Assembly (NCBI RefSeq): GCF_030142075.1
Contig: NZ_CP126241.1
Location: forward strand, 1,240,001 to 1,304,000
Direction of reading: 5' to 3'
Source: Arthrobacter sp. zg-Y20
GTDB taxonomy: Bacteria > Actinomycetota > Actinomycetes > Actinomycetales > Micrococcaceae
DNA: 64,000 bases
Part shown: positions 26,353 to 35,028 of the stretch, in pieces
Layout: every line of letters starts with the position of its first letter
Numbering within the stretch: position 1 is the first letter of the stretch
Notes under the pieces: generated by a model
Database searches by the model: none
What the model was told of the DNA's origin: nothing
Seen by the model: the letters and a program-made list of their open reading frames with translations, nothing else
Translations under genes and position numbers: made by a program

Positions 26353-26910
26353 GTGATCGAAGACACCTTGAAAGAGGCCGCCGACAAGATGGACAAGGCG
26401 GTGGAGGTTGCCAAGGAGGACTTCTCCTCCGTGCGCACGGGCCGCGCCAACCCGGCACTGTTCTCGCGCGTGCTGGTGGACTACTACGGTTCTCCCACGC
26501 AGCTGCAGCAGCTGGCGTCCTTCGCTACCCCTGATGCGCGCACCCTGCTGATCACCCCGTACGACGTGACGGCCCTGCGCGCCATCGAGCGGGCCCTGAG
26601 CGACTCCGAAGTGGGCGCCAACCCGTCGAACGACGGCAAGGTCATCCGGGTCATCATGCCCGAACTGACCCAGGACCGCCGCAAGGAATACGTCAAGATT
26701 GTCCGCGGCAAGGCAGAAGACGCCAAAGTGTCAGTCCGGAACATCCGCCGCAAGGCTAAGGACGGCATCGACCGCCTGGTAAAGGACAGCGAGGTGGGCG
26801 AGGATGACGGCGCCCGCGCGGAAAAGGACCTTGACGCCCTGACCAAGGCGCACACCGATTCCATTGACGATCTTCTCAAGCGCAAGGAAGCCGAGCTTCT
26901 CGAGGTCTGA
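26353..26910 (+). CDS. frr: Ribosome recycling factor
   Basis: Splits post-termination ribosomes together with EF-G. Family segments are [65 protein letters not shown] and [17 protein letters not shown]. The GTG at 26353 has AGAGGAGA five bases upstream and gives the standard 185 residues; a longer frame starting at 26323 is not supported. The last base of its stop codon is the first base of the cdsA start (TGATG). Confidence 0.97.
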   Translation: MIEDTLKEAADKMDKAVEVAKEDFSSVRTGRANPALFSRVLVDYYGSPTQLQQLASFATPDARTLLITPYDVTALRAIERALSDSEVGANPSNDGKVIRVIMPELTQDRRKEYVKIVRGKAEDAKVSVRNIRRKAKDGIDRLVKDSEVGEDDGARAEKDLDALTKAHTDSIDDLLKRKEAELLEV

Positions 26911-27875
26911 TGAGTGACGCCCAGCCTTCCAACCAGGCTGGCGGTGCACCGTCCGTCGAGACAGTTCCGGCAGCAAAGGCCACGGATATGAGCGCAGCCG
27001 ATTCCGGCCGGGTGCCGAGCCGTCGGACCCGGAACCGCAAAGCCGACGCCAAGCCCGCCAAGGCCTCACGCGCCGGACGCAACCTTCCGGCGGCCATCGC
27101 CGTCGGGGTCATCCTCCTGGGTGCCCTGCTGATCGGCCTGCTGTTCTTCCCCTTCGCCATTGTGGTCATTGCCGTGGCCTTCGCTGCGGTAGGGGTATGG
27201 GAAGTTAGCCGCGCGCTGGAAGTGCGCGGCATGAAGGTGCCGCTGGTGCCGGTGCTGGTGGGATCCGTAGGACTGCCGTTTGCCGCGTTCTTCGGCGGCA
27301 CTGAAGCCCTGGCCTTCGCAATGGTGGCCACCGCCGTCGCGATCCTGCTGTGGCGGAGCATCGATACCGCCGAAGAAGCCATCCAGAGCATTCTCGCGGG
27401 AATCTTCGTGGTGCTCTGGGTGCCGTTCCTGCTCAGCTTCGCGTTGCTGCTCCTGCGTGAGCCGGACGGCCAGATCCGCGTCGCCGTGCTGCTCCTGCTG
27501 GTGGTCTCCAATGACACCTTCGGATATCTGGTGGGCGCTTTCTTCGGCAAGCACCCCATGGCCCCCAAGATCAGCCCCAAGAAGTCCTGGGAAGGCTTCG
27601 CCGGATCCGCCGGCGGCGCCACGATCGTGGGTGTTGCAGCGGCCGTGTTCTTCCTGGACCAGCCCTGGTGGTTCGGCGTGGTGCTGGCCGTGGCAACGGT
27701 AGCGGCAGCCACCGCGGGCGACTTCTCCGAATCCATGGTCAAACGAGAGCTGGGCGTGAAGGACATGTCCAACCTCCTGCCCGGCCACGGCGGTGTGATG
27801 GACCGGCTGGACTCCGTGGTGTTCGCTTCTCCGGTGGTCTTCCTGCTTTCCGTGCTGCTCTCCGGCGTGTCCTAG
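26910..27875 (+). CDS. cdsA: Phosphatidate cytidylyltransferase
   Basis: Makes CDP-diacylglycerol from phosphatidic acid and CTP, the branch point for all phospholipids. A long polar N-terminus (about 55 residues, Ala/Lys/Arg rich) is followed by about eight membrane helices. The CdsA signature is intact near residues 205-280: NDTFGYLVGAFFGKHPMAP, KISPKKSWEGFAGS, and the C-terminal GDFSESMVKRELGVKDMSN with LLPGHGGVMDRLDS. It is translationally coupled to frr. The normal downstream core gene dxr is not next; it is found about 22.5 kb further on. Confidence 0.95.
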   Translation: MSDAQPSNQAGGAPSVETVPAAKATDMSAADSGRVPSRRTRNRKADAKPAKASRAGRNLPAAIAVGVILLGALLIGLLFFPFAIVVIAVAFAAVGVWEVSRALEVRGMKVPLVPVLVGSVGLPFAAFFGGTEALAFAMVATAVAILLWRSIDTAEEAIQSILAGIFVVLWVPFLLSFALLLLREPDGQIRVAVLLLLVVSNDTFGYLVGAFFGKHPMAPKISPKKSWEGFAGSAGGATIVGVAAAVFFLDQPWWFGVVLAVATVAAATAGDFSESMVKRELGVKDMSNLLPGHGGVMDRLDSVVFASPVVFLLSVLLSGVS

Positions 27876-27882
27876 CCGCCTT

Positions 27883-27957
27883 CCGGCAGTGCCTGCCGGT
27901 GGACCGGCTGCCTACCAGCCGGATCACCGCGGCGGGACCGTAATACCGTAACGGTCC
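27883..27957. repeat. Three consecutive hairpins after cdsA
   Basis: CCGGCAG/CTGCCGG (27883-27899), CCGGCTG/CAGCCGG (27904-27922) and GGACCGT/ACGGTCC (27935-27957) follow the cdsA stop. They have no U-tract and are likely a transcript end or RNA-stability element. The only other sign in this gap is TAAGAT at 28003-28008, a candidate -10 for the DivIVA-domain gene. Confidence 0.6.
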
Positions 27958-28109
27958 GGCAACGTCCGGTGTGCCTGCACACATACGCGGGTGGCGGCGT
28001 CGTAAGATGTTTCAGAGTTTTTCATACATTGCCCATGCGCCGGATCCTGGATATCCAGCCCTGGCGCAGTAACTCCGTAAGGCAATAACCACAGAGGAAC
28101 AGTAAATTC

Positions 28110-28688
28110 ATGGACGATGCGCGGCAGGCCAGTGCTCCTTTCGAACGCGTGGGACGGCGGGACTTCGGCTACAACATCCGCCAGGTCGATGAGTTCCTGA
28201 CCAAGGCCCGTAACTACTACAACTCCGATTCGAAGGCATCCAACCCGGTCACCAGCGCCGACGTGCGTTCCATGGCCTTCGACCCGGCCAAGGGCGGTTA
28301 CGAGCCGCAGGCCGTAGACGCGGCACTGGACCGCCTCGAAGACGTTTTTGCACAGCGTGAGCGGGACCAGCTGATTGAAGACCGCGGCGAAGAAGCCTGG
28401 CTGCTGCAGATCGGGCGCATCTCCGCCGTCCTGCGTGCACGGCTGCACCGCAAACCGGGGGAGCGGTTCCGCCGTCCCGCCCGCAAGCGTGTGGCCAGCT
28501 ACAACGTCAAAGACGTGGATGCCCTGTGCAACGAATTGCTGGGCTACTTTGAACACGACCGTCCGCTGAGCGTTGACGTTGTCCGCCGTGCGGTGTTCCG
28601 CGAAACCAAAGGCGACCAGGGATATGAAGAAACGCAGGTGGATGCGTTCCTGGACCGCGTTGTCGAACTGATGGCCTCCATCGACTAA
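28110..28688 (+). CDS. DivIVA-domain protein (two domains)
   Basis: A 192-residue soluble protein with two copies of the short actinobacterial DivIVA-domain motif. Copy one reads FGYNIRQVDEFLTKARNYY followed by VRSMAFDPAKGGYEPQAVDA. Copy two reads YNVKDVDALCNELLGYF followed by VRRAVFRETKGDQGYEETQ and VDAFLDRVVELM. DivIVA-family proteins bind curved membrane at poles and septa and organise growth. This small member is commonly found near cdsA/dxr in actinobacteria and its exact job is not known. There is no membrane helix. The ATG has CAGAGGAAC upstream. Confidence 0.88.
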   Translation: MDDARQASAPFERVGRRDFGYNIRQVDEFLTKARNYYNSDSKASNPVTSADVRSMAFDPAKGGYEPQAVDAALDRLEDVFAQRERDQLIEDRGEEAWLLQIGRISAVLRARLHRKPGERFRRPARKRVASYNVKDVDALCNELLGYFEHDRPLSVDVVRRAVFRETKGDQGYEETQVDAFLDRVVELMASID

Positions 28689-28748
28689 CCAGCCCTCCCG
28701 GCTCTAAAGCGGACATCCTTCAGCAACGGACTTTCAGCAGCGGAGCCT

Positions 28749-30272
28749 TCAGCTTCGAGGCGCACTGCCCGGGCGGGGACGCTCCAGCGGCTCGGGGGTG
28801 TGCAGCCGCGCCAAGAACTTCGCGGCGCCTCCCGGCGTTGAGCCGGCCGTTATCCGGGACACGACCACGGTGACCGCGAAGGCCGCGGGTACCGTCCACG
28901 CCGCCGGTTGTTCAATCCAGGCCGGAATCTGCAGTTCGAGCCTCGGCAGGACGGCGGCAGCCGCCATGGACCCGCCGCACAGCAGCGCTCCGGTCAGCAT
29001 GCCGGCCCCGGCACCGGGCGCAGTGAGCCGGCGCCACCAGATCCCCAGTACCAGCAGCGGGCAAAGCGTGGAGGCGGTGAAGGCGAACACCATGCCGATG
29101 CTGCCCGCGAGGGCCGAGGACTCGGTGAGCAGGGCAATGGCCAGCGGTACGACGGCGGCCAGGACAGCGGAGAGCCGGAACCCGCGGACACTGCCGCGGA
29201 AAAACTCCTGGCTGATCACCCCGGCGAGGGATACGGTGAGCCCGCTGCTGGTGGACAGGAACGCGGCAAACGCACCGGCCGTGACCAGCGCTGCCAGCAG
29301 ATCCCCGGTGGCTCCGTCGAAAACACGTCCGGGCAGCAGCAGCACGGCTGCGTCCGTGGCGCCGGCGTCGGCGAGATCCGGTGCGTAGATCCGCCCCAGT
29401 ACGCCGAAGGTGATGGGAAAAAGGTAGAACAGGGACAGCAGCCCCAGCACGATCATGGTGGTGCGGCGGGCGGACGCGCCGTCGGGGTTGGTGTAGAAGC
29501 GCACCAGCACATGAGGCAGTCCGAGCGTGCCGCACAGCAGGGCGATGCTCAAGGAAATGTTCCGGTAGAGCGGGGCGTGGGTCTGCGGGTCCAGTGCTTC
29601 AGCCAGCACCGCTGCGCCGTCCGGGCCGGGCGGCCCGTCGCCGGCGAGCCGGAAGAGGATGAACAGCACCGGAACGGCGATCGCCACCAGTTTCAGCCAG
29701 TACTGGAACGCCTGGACGAAGGTGATGGAGCGCATCCCGCCGGTCACCACGCTCAGGCAGACGACGCCGGTCACGGCCAGGCAGCCGATCTCCGCCGGCA
29801 GTCCGGTGGTGATCCGGATGGTCAGCGCCGCGCCGTGCAGCTGCGGGACGATGTACAGCCAGCCGATGGCGATCACCAGCAGGCTGGTCAGGCGCCGCAC
29901 AGGCAGGGACTCCAGCCGGGCGGAGGCAAAGTCCGGGACCGTGTAGGCCCCGGACCGGCGCAGCGGTGCGGCCACAAACAGCAGGAGCATCAGGTATCCG
30001 CCGGTGTAGCCGATGGGAAACCACAGGGCGTCGACGCCGGAGGCCACTATCAGCCCGGCCACGCCCAGGAAGCTGGCAGCGGAGAGGTACTCGCCGCCAA
30101 TGGCCGAGGCGTTCCACCAGGGCTTGACGGTGCGGGAGGCAACGTAGAAGTCGCTGGTGGTCCGGGAAATCCGCAGCCCGTAGAACCCGATCAGCAGGGT
30201 CGCCGCGGCCACCGCGGCCAGCGCCGTGTAGCCGATGCCCGGACTCATGCCCGGGGCGATGTCCCAGCTCAC
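28749..30272 (-). CDS. SSS-family sodium/solute symporter (ActP-like)
   Basis: A 507-residue, roughly 13-helix sodium:solute symporter. Family marks include GEYLSAASFLGVAGLIVASG near the start, the TVPDF segment with an intact inner core, and LPHVLVRFYTNPDGASARRTT. It resembles the acetate/monocarboxylate branch, like the ActP encoded divergently at 33327, but is clearly a different protein. The start is GTG at 30272, overlapping the stop of the upstream small membrane-protein gene by four bases (GTGA). It is the last gene of a minus-strand operon HK, LytTR regulator, small membrane protein, symporter. The substrate is probably a short carboxylate; this is inference. Confidence 0.87.
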   Translation of the reverse strand: MSWDIAPGMSPGIGYTALAAVAAATLLIGFYGLRISRTTSDFYVASRTVKPWWNASAIGGEYLSAASFLGVAGLIVASGVDALWFPIGYTGGYLMLLLFVAAPLRRSGAYTVPDFASARLESLPVRRLTSLLVIAIGWLYIVPQLHGAALTIRITTGLPAEIGCLAVTGVVCLSVVTGGMRSITFVQAFQYWLKLVAIAVPVLFILFRLAGDGPPGPDGAAVLAEALDPQTHAPLYRNISLSIALLCGTLGLPHVLVRFYTNPDGASARRTTMIVLGLLSLFYLFPITFGVLGRIYAPDLADAGATDAAVLLLPGRVFDGATGDLLAALVTAGAFAAFLSTSSGLTVSLAGVISQEFFRGSVRGFRLSAVLAAVVPLAIALLTESSALAGSIGMVFAFTASTLCPLLVLGIWWRRLTAPGAGAGMLTGALLCGGSMAAAAVLPRLELQIPAWIEQPAAWTVPAAFAVTVVVSRITAGSTPGGAAKFLARLHTPEPLERPRPGSAPRS

Positions 30273-30724
30273 CGGCCCTCCACCAGATCGCGGTAGCGGT
30301 TTTCGTTGCGCTGGGCACTGAGCATGTAGAGCAGCCCGCAGCCGATCACCAGCGGGTACACCCCCACGCCCAGCAGGATCCATGGGGCCGGGATGCCGCC
30401 GATATGCAGGTCGGCACTCACCGGAAGGAAAGCAAGGAGCACGGGAACGCCCAGCAGGATCAGCAGGAACCCTCCGCCCACCACCAGGGCCAGCCGCAGC
30501 TGGCTGCGGATCAGCGAGCCGATAATCAGTTCACCCACTTCGGACTGTTCATCCAGTTCCCGGGACACGGGGAAAGGCGCAGCCCCGGGGGAGGCGCCGG
30601 CGGCAGTGACACGGATCCGCGGCGGGGCAGGGTCGGCGTGCTCAGGTGCCGAGCCGTCAGGCGCAGCCCGGTCAGGCGCCGACCCATCAGGCACAGCCCG
30701 GTCCGGGGCGGCTCCGGCGGTCAC
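30269..30724 (-). CDS. Small membrane protein paired with SSS symporter
   Basis: A 151-residue protein. The first 60 residues are a low-complexity Ala/Pro/Asp region with repeated APDRA and PDGSAP units. Then come a charged helix (LDEQSEVGELIIGSLIRSQLR) and two membrane helices separated by a short loop, with a charged C-terminus (SAQRNENRYRDLV). Its position immediately before a symporter and its two-helix layout match the DUF485-type or similar small partner subunits of ActP-like carriers. The GTG start overlaps the LytTR regulator stop by four bases, and its own stop overlaps the symporter start by four. Function is inferred only from context. Confidence 0.7.
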   Translation of the reverse strand: MTAGAAPDRAVPDGSAPDRAAPDGSAPEHADPAPPRIRVTAAGASPGAAPFPVSRELDEQSEVGELIIGSLIRSQLRLALVVGGGFLLILLGVPVLLAFLPVSADLHIGGIPAPWILLGVGVYPLVIGCGLLYMLSAQRNENRYRDLVEGR

Positions 30725-31458
30725 TGGGCGGGCCTGACCCGGCCGGCGTCGAGTGTGTTCCGCACGGCAGGCAGATGCCGCCGGCTGACCGGCAGGTCCA
30801 CCTCGCCCAGCTGCACACTGGCCCGGCCGCCGGCCAGCCGCACCTGGCGGATGTGGTTCCGGGCCACCAGATAGGACCGGTGGATCCGCACGAAGCCCGC
30901 CCCCGACCACTGTTCCTCCAAATCCGCCAGGGGGACCCGGATCAGGTAGCTGGCATCGGTGGTGTGCAGGCGGGCGTAATCGCCCTGCGCCTGGACGTAG
31001 CGGATGTCGGCGCGGGCAATGATCCGTGTGGTAGCGCCCTGGACCACGGTCACCATGTCGGCCTCGGCCTCCGGTTCAGTGACCGATTCGCAGATCCGGC
31101 GCACGGATTCCGCAAGCCGTTCCGGCCGCACCGGCTTGAGCAGGTAATCCAGGGCGGCCAGGTCAAAGGCCCGCAGTGCCTGGTCTTCGTCGGCCGTCAC
31201 GAACACCACCGCCGGTGGCCGTTCCCGCTGGCCCAGCGCTTTGGCAATGTCCAGGCCGGACAGGGCGGGCATATGGATGTCGAGGAACACGGCGTCGACG
31301 TCGCGGGTGGAGATCTCGTGAAGGGCTGCCGCGCCGCTGGCGGCCCGGTAGACCGTGCCCACCCGGGAGTCCAGGCCGAGCAGGTAGGCGAGCTCCTCGA
31401 CGGCGGGGGCTTCGTCGTCTGCCACCACAACGCTGAGGGGGCGGGGAGGTTTGCGCAT
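30721..31458 (-). CDS. LytTR-family response regulator
   Basis: A 245-residue response regulator. The receiver domain (residues 8-125) has acidic pair Asp14-Asp15, phospho-acceptor Asp60 in VFLDIHMPALSG, Thr88 and Lys108 in YLLKPV. The LytTR DNA-binding domain covers residues about 140-240, with RYVQAQGDYARLHT, LEEQWSGAGFVRIHRSYLV and LPVSRRHLP. Proteins of this kind bind pairs of 9-bp direct repeats, and such a pair lies upstream of this operon (32795-32824). It is encoded 10 bases after the cognate histidine kinase. The closest functional analogues are BtsSR and YpdAB of E. coli, which control carboxylate uptake. Confidence 0.92.
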   Translation of the reverse strand: MRKPPRPLSVVVADDEAPAVEELAYLLGLDSRVGTVYRAASGAAALHEISTRDVDAVFLDIHMPALSGLDIAKALGQRERPPAVVFVTADEDQALRAFDLAALDYLLKPVRPERLAESVRRICESVTEPEAEADMVTVVQGATTRIIARADIRYVQAQGDYARLHTTDASYLIRVPLADLEEQWSGAGFVRIHRSYLVARNHIRQVRLAGGRASVQLGEVDLPVSRRHLPAVRNTLDAGRVRPAQ

Positions 31459-31468
31459 GCGATACAGA

Positions 31469-32680
31469 TTACGCGTTGGTGGGCCGGTTCTCCGGCTGCG
31501 ACTTCGGCACACGCATGGTGATCAGGGTGCCGGCGCCGGGCGCCGTGTCGATGACCAGGCCGTGCTGCCCGCCGTAGACCTGCCGCAGCCGCACATCAAC
31601 GTTGCGCAGGCCTACATGGTCCCCGTCGGCATGCCCGGCCAGGACGGAGCGCAGATGGACCGGGTCCATCCCCACCCCGTTGTCCTCAATGGTGATCACC
31701 GCGTCCGCACCGGCGTCGACGGCGGCAATGGTGATGCGGCCCTGCCCGTCCTTGGCCTCCAGCCCGTGGCGGACCGAGTTTTCCACCAGCGGCTGCAGGG
31801 ACAGGAACGGAATGACGGTGCCCAATACCTCCGGGGCAATCTGCAGGCTGACCTTCAGGCGCTCCCCGAACCGGGCCCGCTCCAGGAGCAGGTACCGGTC
31901 CACGGATTCCAGTTCCTCGGCAATGGTGGTGAAGTTCCCGTGCCGGCGGAAGGAATAGCGGGTGAAGTCGGCGAACTCGACCACCAGCTCCCGGGCGCGC
32001 GCCGGGTCGGTGTTGATATAGGAGGCGATGGCGTTGAGCGAGTTATAGATGAAGTGGGGGCTGATCTGGGCCCGCAGGGCCCGCACTTCTGCTTCCATTA
32101 GCTGCGCCCGGGACGTGTCCAGCTCGGCCAGCTCCACCTGGGTGGCCAGCCACGCGGCCACCTCGTTGGCCGCCCGGACCAGTCCGGCCCGGACCGAGGG
32201 GGCAAACACCGCGACCGTTCCCACGGTCTTTCCGTTGACCGGCAGCGGGGAGACAAGCAGTTCCCGCCCGCAGTCCTGCAGGCCCAGCGCGCGCAGCGCC
32301 GCCCCGCGGAACACCCGGGTCCGGCCCGATTCCAGCACCAGCCGCGCGGCGGACAGCAGCCGTTCGCGGCGGGCCGGAGTATCCGCAACTGCGCCGTCCC
32401 AGGCCAGTACGGCCACCGCGTCGGTAATGACCAGCGTGTCGCAGTCCAAAAGGTCCCGCAGGTGCCGGCTCGCCTTGCGGGCACCGGCCGGAGTCAGGCC
32501 CGAGCGCAGGTGTGCAGAGGCGAGCGACGCCGTGTGCAGGGTGGCGTAGGTGGCACGCTCCGCGTCCGAACCCAGGTCCCGTGCCGAGCGGCTGAGGCGG
32601 AAACCGAGCACGGCCACCACTGCAACCGTCAGGACGGCGACGGCGCAGACCAGGGCAATGTCGACGGCGGGGCTAAGCAT
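31469..32680 (-). CDS. LytS-type sensor histidine kinase
   Basis: A 403-residue kinase. One N-terminal membrane helix (residues 8-28) is followed by a GAF-like sensor region (about 45-180). The His-kinase domain has the phospho-acceptor His209 in AQISPHFIYNSLNAIASYI. The ATPase domain carries the N-box LQPLVENSVRHGLE and the G-box IEDNGVGM. Only one helix is present, unlike the multi-helix 5TM-LYT input of LytS/BtsS, so the signal may be sensed in the cytosol by the GAF-like domain. It is the first gene of the operon with the LytTR regulator and an SSS symporter. Confidence 0.9.
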   Translation of the reverse strand: MLSPAVDIALVCAVAVLTVAVVAVLGFRLSRSARDLGSDAERATYATLHTASLASAHLRSGLTPAGARKASRHLRDLLDCDTLVITDAVAVLAWDGAVADTPARRERLLSAARLVLESGRTRVFRGAALRALGLQDCGRELLVSPLPVNGKTVGTVAVFAPSVRAGLVRAANEVAAWLATQVELAELDTSRAQLMEAEVRALRAQISPHFIYNSLNAIASYINTDPARARELVVEFADFTRYSFRRHGNFTTIAEELESVDRYLLLERARFGERLKVSLQIAPEVLGTVIPFLSLQPLVENSVRHGLEAKDGQGRITIAAVDAGADAVITIEDNGVGMDPVHLRSVLAGHADGDHVGLRNVDVRLRQVYGGQHGLVIDTAPGAGTLITMRVPKSQPENRPTNA

Positions 32681-32794
32681 GGACCCACCCTAGCGGCCCC
32701 CGGCGTCAACCCGGCCGGCCAGCCGGCCAGCCGCCCGCGCGCCCCCGCCCGCCCCCCCGGCCCCCCGCACCCGGCTTACCCGGCGCCGAACGCT

Positions 32795-32824
32795 GCCGTT
32801 CACCGCACGGAACGCACCGTTCAC
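32795..32824. promoter_or_regulatory. LytTR-type direct-repeat operator
   Basis: Two 9-mers, GCCGTTCAC (32795-32803) and ACCGTTCAC (32816-32824), are separated by exactly 12 bp. The arrangement of two direct 9-bp repeats with a 12-13 bp spacer and a GTT-N-A core is the published recognition form for LytTR regulators. The first repeat matches seven and the second eight of nine consensus positions. It lies between the kinase operon (minus) and the DUF485-ActP pair (plus). Confidence 0.65.
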
Positions 32825-32871
32825 CGACGCCCGGCGGCGTCGTGCAGACGATCCGGACCGGCCTGTAGGAA

Positions 32872-32887
32872 AGTGATGAGCGTCACA
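32872..32887. promoter_or_regulatory. CRP/GlxR-type palindrome upstream of DUF485-actP
   Basis: AGTGATGAGCGTCACA matches the TGTGA-N6-TCACA consensus at all but the first base. It lies 72 bases before the DUF485 start, as expected for cAMP-dependent control of a carboxylate transporter. Confidence 0.65.
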
Positions 32888-32958
32888 GCTTGCACGGCGT
32901 CGTGTCCCGGCCTCTTGGCGGGTCAACGCGTGGAGCGTGCCCCAACAGAGGAGGAACA

Positions 32959-33330
32959 ATGGCTGAAGAGCAGCCGGTTTCACACGCTGCGCACCCGGAG
33001 CAGGTGGACTTCCGGGAAGTCCAGAGCTCACCCGAGTTCCGGGAACTGCGCCAGCGCCAGCGCAGCTTCATTTTCCCGATGGCCGTGGCCTTCCTGGTCT
33101 GGTACTTCGCGTATGTGCTGCTGGCCGATTACGCGCACGGGTTTATGTCCACCCCGGTAATCGGCAACATCAACATGGGCCTGATCCTGGGGCTGCTGCA
33201 GTTCGTCAGCACCTTCGGCATCACCATGTGGTACGTCAGCTATGCCAACCGCCGGATGGATCCCATTTCCTCGGAGATCCGCGGAGAACTTGAGGCCAAG
33301 GGCGTCAGCCGGCCGGAGGAGACCAAGTGA
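32959..33330 (+). CDS. DUF485 family membrane protein, ActP partner
   Basis: A 123-residue protein with a polar N-terminus and two membrane helices: FIFPMAVAFLVWYFAYVLLA and a second around residues 72-95. The motif SPEFRELRQRQRSFIFPMA is typical of DUF485 (YjcH family). YjcH is encoded directly upstream of ActP in many bacteria and is thought to assist the symporter. The ATG has GAGGAGG just upstream. The stop codon overlaps the GTG start of the symporter gene by four bases. Confidence 0.93.
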   Translation: MAEEQPVSHAAHPEQVDFREVQSSPEFRELRQRQRSFIFPMAVAFLVWYFAYVLLADYAHGFMSTPVIGNINMGLILGLLQFVSTFGITMWYVSYANRRMDPISSEIRGELEAKGVSRPEETK

Positions 33331-34952
33331 ACAACGTGCACATCGCGGCCGCGGAGGTAACGGCCGAGTCCATCAAGGACACCGGGCTGCTGAACATGGT
33401 CATCTTCGGCCTGTTTGTGGCCGTCACCCTGATAGTGGTGCTCCGCGCAAGCCGCAACAACAAGACCGCCGCGGACTACTACGCAGCCGGCCGATCCTTC
33501 ACCGGACCCCAGAACGGTACCGCCATTGCCGGCGACTACCTCTCCGCTGCCTCCTTCCTGGGTATTGTCGGCGCCATCGCCGTAAACGGCTATGACGGCT
33601 TCCTGTATTCCATCGGCTTCCTCGTCGCCTGGCTGGTAGCCCTGCTGCTGGTGGCGGAAATGCTCCGCAACACCGGCAAGTTCACCATGGCCGACGTGCT
33701 GTCCTTCCGCCTCAAGCAGCGTCCGGTGCGGATTGCGGCAGCCATCACTACCCTGGCAGTCTGCTTCTTCTACCTGCTGGCACAGATGGCCGGCGCCGGC
33801 GGGCTGGTGTCCCTGCTGATGGGCATCGACAGCAAGATCGGGCAGTCCTTGGTGATCACCGTGGTGGGCGCCCTGATGATCATCTACGTACTGATCGGCG
33901 GCATGAAAGGCACCACGTGGGTGCAGATCATCAAGGCCTGCCTCCTGATCGCCGGCGCCGCCGTGATGACCGTGTGGGTCCTGGCGAACCACGGCTTCAA
34001 CCTCTCGGAACTGCTCGGCCACGCCGTGGAAACCACGGGCAACCCCGCCATCCTGGATCCGGGGCTGCAGTACGGCAAAACCGAAACCTCCAAACTGGAC
34101 TTCATCTCGCTGGGCCTGGCCCTGGTGCTTGGCACCGCAGCCCTGCCGCACGTGCTGATGCGCTTCTACACGGTGCCTACCGCCAAGGAAGCCCGCCGGT
34201 CCGTGGTCTGGGCCATCTGGCTGATCGGTATCTTCTACCTGTTCACCCTGGTCCTGGGCTACGGCGCCGCGGCAATGATCGGTTCCGAGGCGATCAAGAG
34301 CGCTCCAGGCGGCGTGAACTCGGCAGCACCGCTGCTGGCCTTCGCCCTCGGCGGGCCGGTCCTGCTGGGACTGATCTCCGCCGTCGCGTTCGCCACCATC
34401 CTGGCGGTGGTGGCCGGGCTGACCATCACGGCGGCTGCTTCCTTTGCCCATGACATTTACGCCAACGTCATCCGCAAGGGCCAGGTGGATGCAGACGGCG
34501 AAGTCAAGGTAGCCCGCACCACGGTGGTGGTCATCGGCATCATCTCGATCCTGGGCGGCATCGGGGCCCAGGGCCAGAACGTGGCCTTCCTGGTGGCCCT
34601 CGCCTTCGCGGTGGCTGCCAGCGCCAACCTGCCCACCATCATCTACTCGCTGTACTGGCGGAAGTTCTCCACCCAGGGCGCAATCTGGAGCATGTACGGC
34701 GGCCTCGGGTCGGCCATCCTGCTGATTGCTTTCTCTCCGGTGGTTTCCGGAACGGAAACATCCATGATCAAGGGTGCAGACTTCTCCTGGTTCCCGCTGA
34801 GCAACCCGGGACTGGTGTCCATCCCGCTGGCCTTCTTCCTGGGCTGGCTGGGCACGGTGCTGGATAAGAACACTGAATCCGCAGTCAAGCAGGCGGAAAT
34901 GGAAGTCCGGTCCCTGACCGGCGTCGGCGCCGAAAAGGCCGTCGACCACTAG
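33327..34952 (+). CDS. actP: Cation/acetate symporter ActP-like (SSS family)
   Basis: A 541-residue sodium:solute symporter with about 13 helices. It shows the ActP-type marks FTGPQNGTAIAGDYLSAASFL, FTMADVLSFRLKQRPVR, ALVLGTAALPHVLMRFYTVP and the long C-terminal region YWRKFSTQGA. It probably takes up acetate, pyruvate, propionate or a similar short carboxylate. It is coupled to the DUF485 gene (GTGA overlap) and divergent from a LytS/LytTR system that has its own SSS carrier. The promoter region contains a LytTR repeat and a CRP-type site. The exact substrate is not readable from sequence. Confidence 0.9.
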   Translation: MNNVHIAAAEVTAESIKDTGLLNMVIFGLFVAVTLIVVLRASRNNKTAADYYAAGRSFTGPQNGTAIAGDYLSAASFLGIVGAIAVNGYDGFLYSIGFLVAWLVALLLVAEMLRNTGKFTMADVLSFRLKQRPVRIAAAITTLAVCFFYLLAQMAGAGGLVSLLMGIDSKIGQSLVITVVGALMIIYVLIGGMKGTTWVQIIKACLLIAGAAVMTVWVLANHGFNLSELLGHAVETTGNPAILDPGLQYGKTETSKLDFISLGLALVLGTAALPHVLMRFYTVPTAKEARRSVVWAIWLIGIFYLFTLVLGYGAAAMIGSEAIKSAPGGVNSAAPLLAFALGGPVLLGLISAVAFATILAVVAGLTITAAASFAHDIYANVIRKGQVDADGEVKVARTTVVVIGIISILGGIGAQGQNVAFLVALAFAVAASANLPTIIYSLYWRKFSTQGAIWSMYGGLGSAILLIAFSPVVSGTETSMIKGADFSWFPLSNPGLVSIPLAFFLGWLGTVLDKNTESAVKQAEMEVRSLTGVGAEKAVDH

Positions 34953-34985
34953 GACTGTCCTTCCGCATAACGCAAGCAGGTAACC

Positions 34986-35017
34986 CAGGCAGGTCCCGCT
35001 CCGGCGGGGCCTGCCTG
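34986..35017. terminator. Hairpin between actP and convergent Lrp gene
   Basis: CAGGCAGG-T-CCCGC / GCGGG-G-CCTGCCTG stem with a small loop, 34 bases after the actP stop. There is no U-tract. It probably ends transcription from both sides. Confidence 0.6.
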
Positions 35018-35028
35018 CGGCGTTGCAG

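Noticed and set aside
32735-32775. Polycytosine phase-variation tract before the kinase gene
   Set aside because: The longest C run is seven and lies outside any coding frame, in a generally C-rich low-complexity stretch.
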